Shown: positions 6,469 through 10,162 of the stretch, piece by piece
Position numbering within the stretch: the stretch's first letter is position 1
Layout: each line of letters begins with the position of its first letter
Assembly: GCA_017551845.1 (NCBI GenBank)
Contig: JAFZKR010000078.1
Location: forward strand, 1-10,162
DNA length: 10,162 nucleotides
Source of the DNA: Bacteroidaceae bacterium
Lineage (GTDB): Bacteria > Bacteroidota > Bacteroidia > Bacteroidales > Bacteroidaceae
Reading direction: 5' to 3'
Notes under the pieces: generated by a model
The model's database searches: none
Told to the model about the DNA's origin: nothing
What the model saw: only the letters and a program-made list of their open reading frames with translations
Program-made: the position numbers and the translations under genes

Positions 6469-8619
6469 TTACCTTGAAATATTAATCTTGTAATACTTGG
6501 TCTGTTTGCTGGTGGTGCCGGGGTAGAGGTACTCGGCGGTGATGAGAGCTGTGCCTTCATCGCCTTTGATTTGATCAATCCAGAACTGCATGGTTGACCA
6601 GAGGCACTCTACTGAAATCTTTGATTTCTGGCCGGGCTCCAGCTTGTAGTCCATCTCGTAGTGGCTGTTGTCCACATAACCGTTATTGTCATTGGAGTGA
6701 ACAGGTTCTGCGGGGAGCTCAATTTCCTTTCCGCCTATCTTGACTGTCAGATAGGGAGGAACGGGACGCTTGAGGGACTGCACTGTCGTGCTGAATCCGC
6801 ATCCGTAGAACTGACCTATGGCGCCGTCAACAGCGGCATCGAATACCAGATAGATGGCATGCTTGCCCTCCACGTCATCGACGAACTCCGATACATCGAC
6901 GGTGTACTTCTCCACCTTGTCATTGGGTGAGTTGGCAGGAATCTTTATCTTGCCTATCTCCTTGCCGTGCCATATATCGTTTGCCCACGGGCCGTCCATC
7001 ATAACCTTGATGTTTATGCCGCCCTCACCGGCAGTCCTCTTGAACCATACGTTGAATGAGGAGTGCATCTTTGAGGTGGTGCCGTCGAATGCCTTCACAC
7101 CCTTGCTGTCCTTTTTGAGACCGCCCAGGCCGAAGTATTTGTAACCTATGATGTCACCGGCATCGACATTGCAAACCTGCTCGTTGTTCCAGATGTCCCA
7201 GTTATCCTGCAGTGAATTACGGTTCTGGCGTCCCTCCTTGTTCGTGAATACGCAGGCATAACCGGCTGAATAGTATGCGTACGGGGGCAGACCGTAGATG
7301 TTGAATCCCTCCGATGTCACCTCAGCGCCGCTGTAGCAGTCGCCGTTCGATGCCTTGGCCTCCCATATCTCATCGGGAGCGTACGGATCATATCCGTGCA
7401 GAACCACCTTACCGCCTTCGGAGACAGGCTTCTCATCCCATTCAATCTTGACGGGAGCCACCATTGACTGGCGTGCGTTGCCGTTGCCTCTGGGAGGACG
7501 ATGGTAGAATATGTACCACTGGTCGCCAATCTGCTGGAGGCTGCCGTGGGTGTTATGGGCAAAGTTGCTGGTCATGAGCCTGGTGCCGTCCTCGTTCAAA
7601 GTAACGCCACGTGAATCGACAGCCACGCCGCCGCTTTTCCACGGACCAAGAGGAGTGTCGGCATAGCAGTAACGCAGGGCCGAGTTGGTTGAGCCCAGTC
7701 CGTAGTCAGGACCTGAGTAACCTGAGAATATCATAACGTACTTGTTACCTACCTGACGGATGGATGACGCCTCGAAGAAATTGAACTGACCAGGATCCTG
7801 TCCCTCGGCAAGAGCGGTATATACAGTGCCCTCACGGTCACGTACACGGCCGTAGCTGGAGCTTGCAGGCAACAGCGGGTCAACGCGTTCGGTACCGGGA
7901 CGGACGGAGTACATGGTACTCTGGTCAAGCTGTGCGCCTGTAGAGTGCTGGAACCCCCAGTATCCGTAAGCACGGAAACCTATGGCATAGTCCGGGTCGT
8001 TCTTGTCGGTTATTTTCTCAATGAAAACCGACGGGTCGAAACCTATGCAGCTTCCCTGTATGGCAGCACCGTTCTCGTCAAGGTTCAGCGGAGTGAAGGG
8101 GCCGTCGGGACGGTCGCCCTTGCACACCATAGCCTCACGACGCGGACCACGGCTGTGGGGATAGAGATAATAGACCTTCTTTTCCTTGCCTTTGTCATCC
8201 TTCTCGATCACCTCAACCAGGTCAGGGGCGTACATCACGTCCCAACGTCCGTTGGCAGCCTGATAAGTGAAAATAGGGCCGTCATCACGCCATTCGTTAA
8301 GGTCCTCGATGGGGGCCGACCATACACGGATATCAGGTCCGCAGTAACGGTTGGCGCTTACATCGTGCGAGCCGATGATATATGCACGGTAATGTCCGGG
8401 ACGATCAGGATCCTCGAACACCTTGGGCTCTCCGTCGGGCACATGCTCCCAAAGCGGAAGATAGGGGTTACCCCTGCCGCCGTAGTTATGGACAAAACGC
8501 TGTGAAGCTTTTACAGGGCCCTCCTTGGCCTTCTTCGCAGCAAAGCTGTTCTGTGTGGACAGAACCAAAGCGCATGCTGATATGAGCAATACGCTGCCGA
8601 AAAGTCTGTTGGCTTTCAT
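6469..8619 (-). CDS. Secreted GH43-type glycoside hydrolase with CBM6-like region
   Basis: This 716-residue protein opens with a signal peptide: a basic start MKANR, a hydrophobic core at about 6-21, and a likely signal peptidase I site after SFA (residue 28). The core also contains ISAC (13-16), so a lipoprotein is possible but less likely. Residues about 45-410 fit a five-bladed GH43 propeller. The best candidates for the catalytic triad are Asp62 (VPDGEP, base), Asp195 (GFDPSVF, pKa modulator) and Glu283 (FFEASSIR, acid). NTHGSL (356-361) and WYIFYHR (368-374) carry the conserved His and last-blade motif. Residues about 415-605 resemble a CBM6 module (MHSSFNVWF, IGKIKIP, HAIYLVFD). Residues 615-716 look like a beta-rich domain that I cannot assign. 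GH43 enzymes act mostly on arabinose-, xylose- or galactose-containing glycans; the substrate cannot be told here. No SusC/SusD pair is adjacent, and a terminator follows the gene. Confidence 0.9.
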   Translation of the reverse strand: MKANRLFGSVLLISACALVLSTQNSFAAKKAKEGPVKASQRFVHNYGGRGNPYLPLWEHVPDGEPKVFEDPDRPGHYRAYIIGSHDVSANRYCGPDIRVWSAPIEDLNEWRDDGPIFTYQAANGRWDVMYAPDLVEVIEKDDKGKEKKVYYLYPHSRGPRREAMVCKGDRPDGPFTPLNLDENGAAIQGSCIGFDPSVFIEKITDKNDPDYAIGFRAYGYWGFQHSTGAQLDQSTMYSVRPGTERVDPLLPASSSYGRVRDREGTVYTALAEGQDPGQFNFFEASSIRQVGNKYVMIFSGYSGPDYGLGSTNSALRYCYADTPLGPWKSGGVAVDSRGVTLNEDGTRLMTSNFAHNTHGSLQQIGDQWYIFYHRPPRGNGNARQSMVAPVKIEWDEKPVSEGGKVVLHGYDPYAPDEIWEAKASNGDCYSGAEVTSEGFNIYGLPPYAYYSAGYACVFTNKEGRQNRNSLQDNWDIWNNEQVCNVDAGDIIGYKYFGLGGLKKDSKGVKAFDGTTSKMHSSFNVWFKRTAGEGGINIKVMMDGPWANDIWHGKEIGKIKIPANSPNDKVEKYTVDVSEFVDDVEGKHAIYLVFDAAVDGAIGQFYGCGFSTTVQSLKRPVPPYLTVKIGGKEIELPAEPVHSNDNNGYVDNSHYEMDYKLEPGQKSKISVECLWSTMQFWIDQIKGDEGTALITAEYLYPGTTSKQTKYYKINISR

Positions 8620-8680
8620 TTCTGTGATTATAATTGGTTTTTTAGGTTGAATCCTGAAATATGGTTCTCTCTTTAGATTA

Positions 8681-8688
8681 CAAAAATA
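8681..8688 (-). promoter_or_regulatory. Predicted -7 element upstream of the GH43 gene
   Basis: On the minus strand this reads TATTTTTG, which matches TAnnTTTG, and it ends 61 bases before the GH43 ATG. At the expected -33 spacing there is only a T-run (TTTT), so the upstream element is weak. The 118-bp gap between the TPR stop and the GH43 start holds no clear terminator hairpin, only a T8 run on the minus strand just after the TPR gene. Read-through from the TPR gene is therefore possible. Confidence 0.45.
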
Positions 8689-8737
8689 GTCAAAAGTTAA
8701 TTCGGTATGAAAAAAAATGTGGAATAAGGATGTCGCA

Positions 8738-10162
8738 TCAGGGAATAAGGTCCAGCAGCAGCGGGAAATCCTCCTCCCTTATACCTTTCTCCATAAGTAT
8801 GGGGCGGTCCGCGTCGAACTCTGACTCGAAACGCTCGCGTCCCAGCATACGTGCGCTTTGGCTGTAGAGGGCCACGGCACGTTGCACATTGCCGTCAGTG
8901 AGACATACGTGGGCGGCGTTCAGGCAGTCCTCGCCGCTTGGTGAGCCGGCAAGTATCTTGTCATAATATTCCATGGAACGGTCCGTGCGGCCGGCAAGGA
9001 ATGCACACCAGCCGATGGCCCGCCAGGCCTTCACGTATCCGGGCTTCAGGTAATCCACCTTGAAGAACCGTGTCAGGGCCTCATCATAGCGTTTCAGGTC
9101 AACGAGGCAGTCACCTATCTGAATCTGCAGCGACATGTTGTCGGCATCCTGCTTTTCCGCCTGCAGGAGCAGTTCCAACGCCTCCCCGGGGTGTGACGTC
9201 ATGCGGTGGCACTGGGCAGTGTGGCGCATTGTCCATGCGTTGTCGGGCTGAAGGATATCCGCCCGGCTATAGGCTTCGAGCGCCTCCACGTACCGGTGTT
9301 CACGCTGAAGGGCGTATCCCATCTGCTGATAGAAACGGTAGTCGGCGGAATAGGGGTGTATATGCTTCTCCATAAGCCGGAAGGCGGTGACGGCCTCATC
9401 GTAATAGCCCTTGCGCATGAGCCAAGAGGCCACTTCCTGTTGTGAATCATTACTTTCAAGAAGTATAGATAACGGATTATCCGTAAGCATGTTAAGATTG
9501 CCGTCAAAGGGGTTGCGGAACTCGTGCCTGCGGGAGAACAGGTTGAAGAACCTGTAGAGGTCCTGGGCATACTGCCGGGCTGTGAAGTTCTCCATGACAT
9601 CGGGGGATAAGTTGCCGCTCTGCATCTCCCGCAACTCCTCCTCGAACTGACCGTCCATCTGCCCCATGATCATATCCCGCTGAGCCTCCGGAATCTGGGA
9701 GAATGTGAGGGCGAACGAGTATTTGTCAGAGTTGCAGAACACTCCCGTGGTGAGCATGGAGCGGCCTATGGTGGAGTTCAGGAAGGTATCGCCGAGACTT
9801 CGTCTCACATCGGGCTGATTAAGACTGAAAACCCTGAACCAGTTGTGTATGCTGCGGAAGAAGGGGTAGCTCTTGAGTCCCGAGAAGGTGCTCATATAGA
9901 CATCAGCACCCTCCAGTTGAAGTTCGGACATCTGCATGAGCTTGTCCTTGATTTCAGGTTTCTCTATCCACTCGTTCCAGTCGGGGCTGACGTCATCACG
10001 TTCCAGTTCCTCCCGCATAAGGTCGCCTAATTTGGGATTGCGCAGCATGGTGGGGATAATCTCCTCGCGCATGCGGCGGTCAATCTCCTTTGTCTCACGG
10101 CATAGCAGGAGAGCCATCTGGACCTTGAGCATACGGTCGCGGATGCCGGGTACATCGGACAG
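8738..10162 (-). CDS. Tetratricopeptide-repeat protein, partial (N-terminus beyond window)
   Basis: The frame stays open through the right edge and the ATG at 10132 is only an internal Met, so the true start lies outside. The visible part is 475 residues. Counting from the Met at 10132, residues 1-230 are helical and charged, with several Met- and Glu-rich stretches, and contain no motif I recognise. Residues about 233-430 form roughly six TPR units, for example KGYYDEAVTAFRLMEKHIHP, HRYVEALEAYSRADILQPDN, KRYDEALTRFFKVDYLKPGY and GRTDRSMEYYDKILAGSP. TPRs are protein-binding scaffolds; the partner is unknown. No signal peptide or membrane span can be judged without the N-terminus. The gene lies 118 bp upstream of the GH43 gene on the same strand, and that gene has its own candidate promoter, so a functional link is not shown. 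Confidence 0.85.
   Translation of the reverse strand: MSDVPGIRDRMLKVQMALLLCRETKEIDRRMREEIIPTMLRNPKLGDLMREELERDDVSPDWNEWIEKPEIKDKLMQMSELQLEGADVYMSTFSGLKSYPFFRSIHNWFRVFSLNQPDVRRSLGDTFLNSTIGRSMLTTGVFCNSDKYSFALTFSQIPEAQRDMIMGQMDGQFEEELREMQSGNLSPDVMENFTARQYAQDLYRFFNLFSRRHEFRNPFDGNLNMLTDNPLSILLESNDSQQEVASWLMRKGYYDEAVTAFRLMEKHIHPYSADYRFYQQMGYALQREHRYVEALEAYSRADILQPDNAWTMRHTAQCHRMTSHPGEALELLLQAEKQDADNMSLQIQIGDCLVDLKRYDEALTRFFKVDYLKPGYVKAWRAIGWCAFLAGRTDRSMEYYDKILAGSPSGEDCLNAAHVCLTDGNVQRAVALYSQSARMLGRERFESEFDADRPILMEKGIREEDFPLLLDLIP

Noticed and set aside
6297..6578. 93-codon minus-strand frame ending GWQSGRMRRS
   Set aside because: It runs through the GH43 3' end in another frame, the terminator and the start of the tRNA, so it is an artefact.
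7945..8505. 186-codon open frame on the plus strand inside the GH43 gene
   Set aside because: It is antisense to the conserved propeller region carrying the catalytic motifs, with no recognisable domain of its own.
1..10162. Defence system, CRISPR array, prophage or transposon
   Set aside because: No spaced direct repeats, transposase, integrase, phage structural gene, nuclease-effector pair or toxin-antitoxin pair is visible. All long frames are explained by ordinary families plus one TPR protein.

Overview
The window looks like a chromosomal segment of a Bacteroidota bacterium, probably order Bacteroidales. The genus cannot be fixed from the sequence. The evidence is a hybrid two-component regulator with kinase, receiver and AraC-type HTH fused in one chain, a secreted GH43-type glycosidase, promoter elements of the Bacteroides form (TAnnTTTG near -7, TTTG near -33), and no clear Shine-Dalgarno sequences before the starts.

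Layout. Positions 1-1314 (+) hold the C-terminal part of a hybrid two-component system protein, cut by the left edge. It converges, with 2 bp between the stop codons, on a minus-strand block running DUF389 membrane protein (4761-6113), mutS2 (2201-4741), nfo/endonuclease IV (1317-2153). DUF389 and mutS2 are 19 bp apart and probably cotranscribed. mutS2 and nfo are 47 bp apart, and that gap holds a near-perfect 11-bp palindrome. Upstream, on the same strand, is a tRNA-Ser(UGA) gene (6249-6333) with its own promoter and a hairpin at its 3' end. Further upstream is a secreted GH43-type enzyme with a CBM6-like region (6469-8619), followed by a strong intrinsic terminator. The window ends in a TPR protein cut by the right edge (8738-10162). 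No stretch over 300 bases lacks a gene; the two longest gaps (6114-6248 and 6334-6468) hold promoters and terminators.

How the genes relate. MutS2 and endonuclease IV are both nucleic-acid maintenance proteins, and the DUF389 protein appears to lead their transcription unit. The hybrid regulator and the glycosidase are both typical of polysaccharide-use regions. They sit about 5 kb apart with housekeeping genes between them and no SusC/SusD pair is visible, so a link between them is not supported here. I found no CRISPR array, transposase, phage gene or defence system. The unusual points are modest: the mutS2-nfo palindrome, the hairpin abutting the tRNA, the soluble C-terminal domain of the DUF389 protein, the unassigned C-terminus of the glycosidase, and the unassigned N-terminus of the TPR protein.
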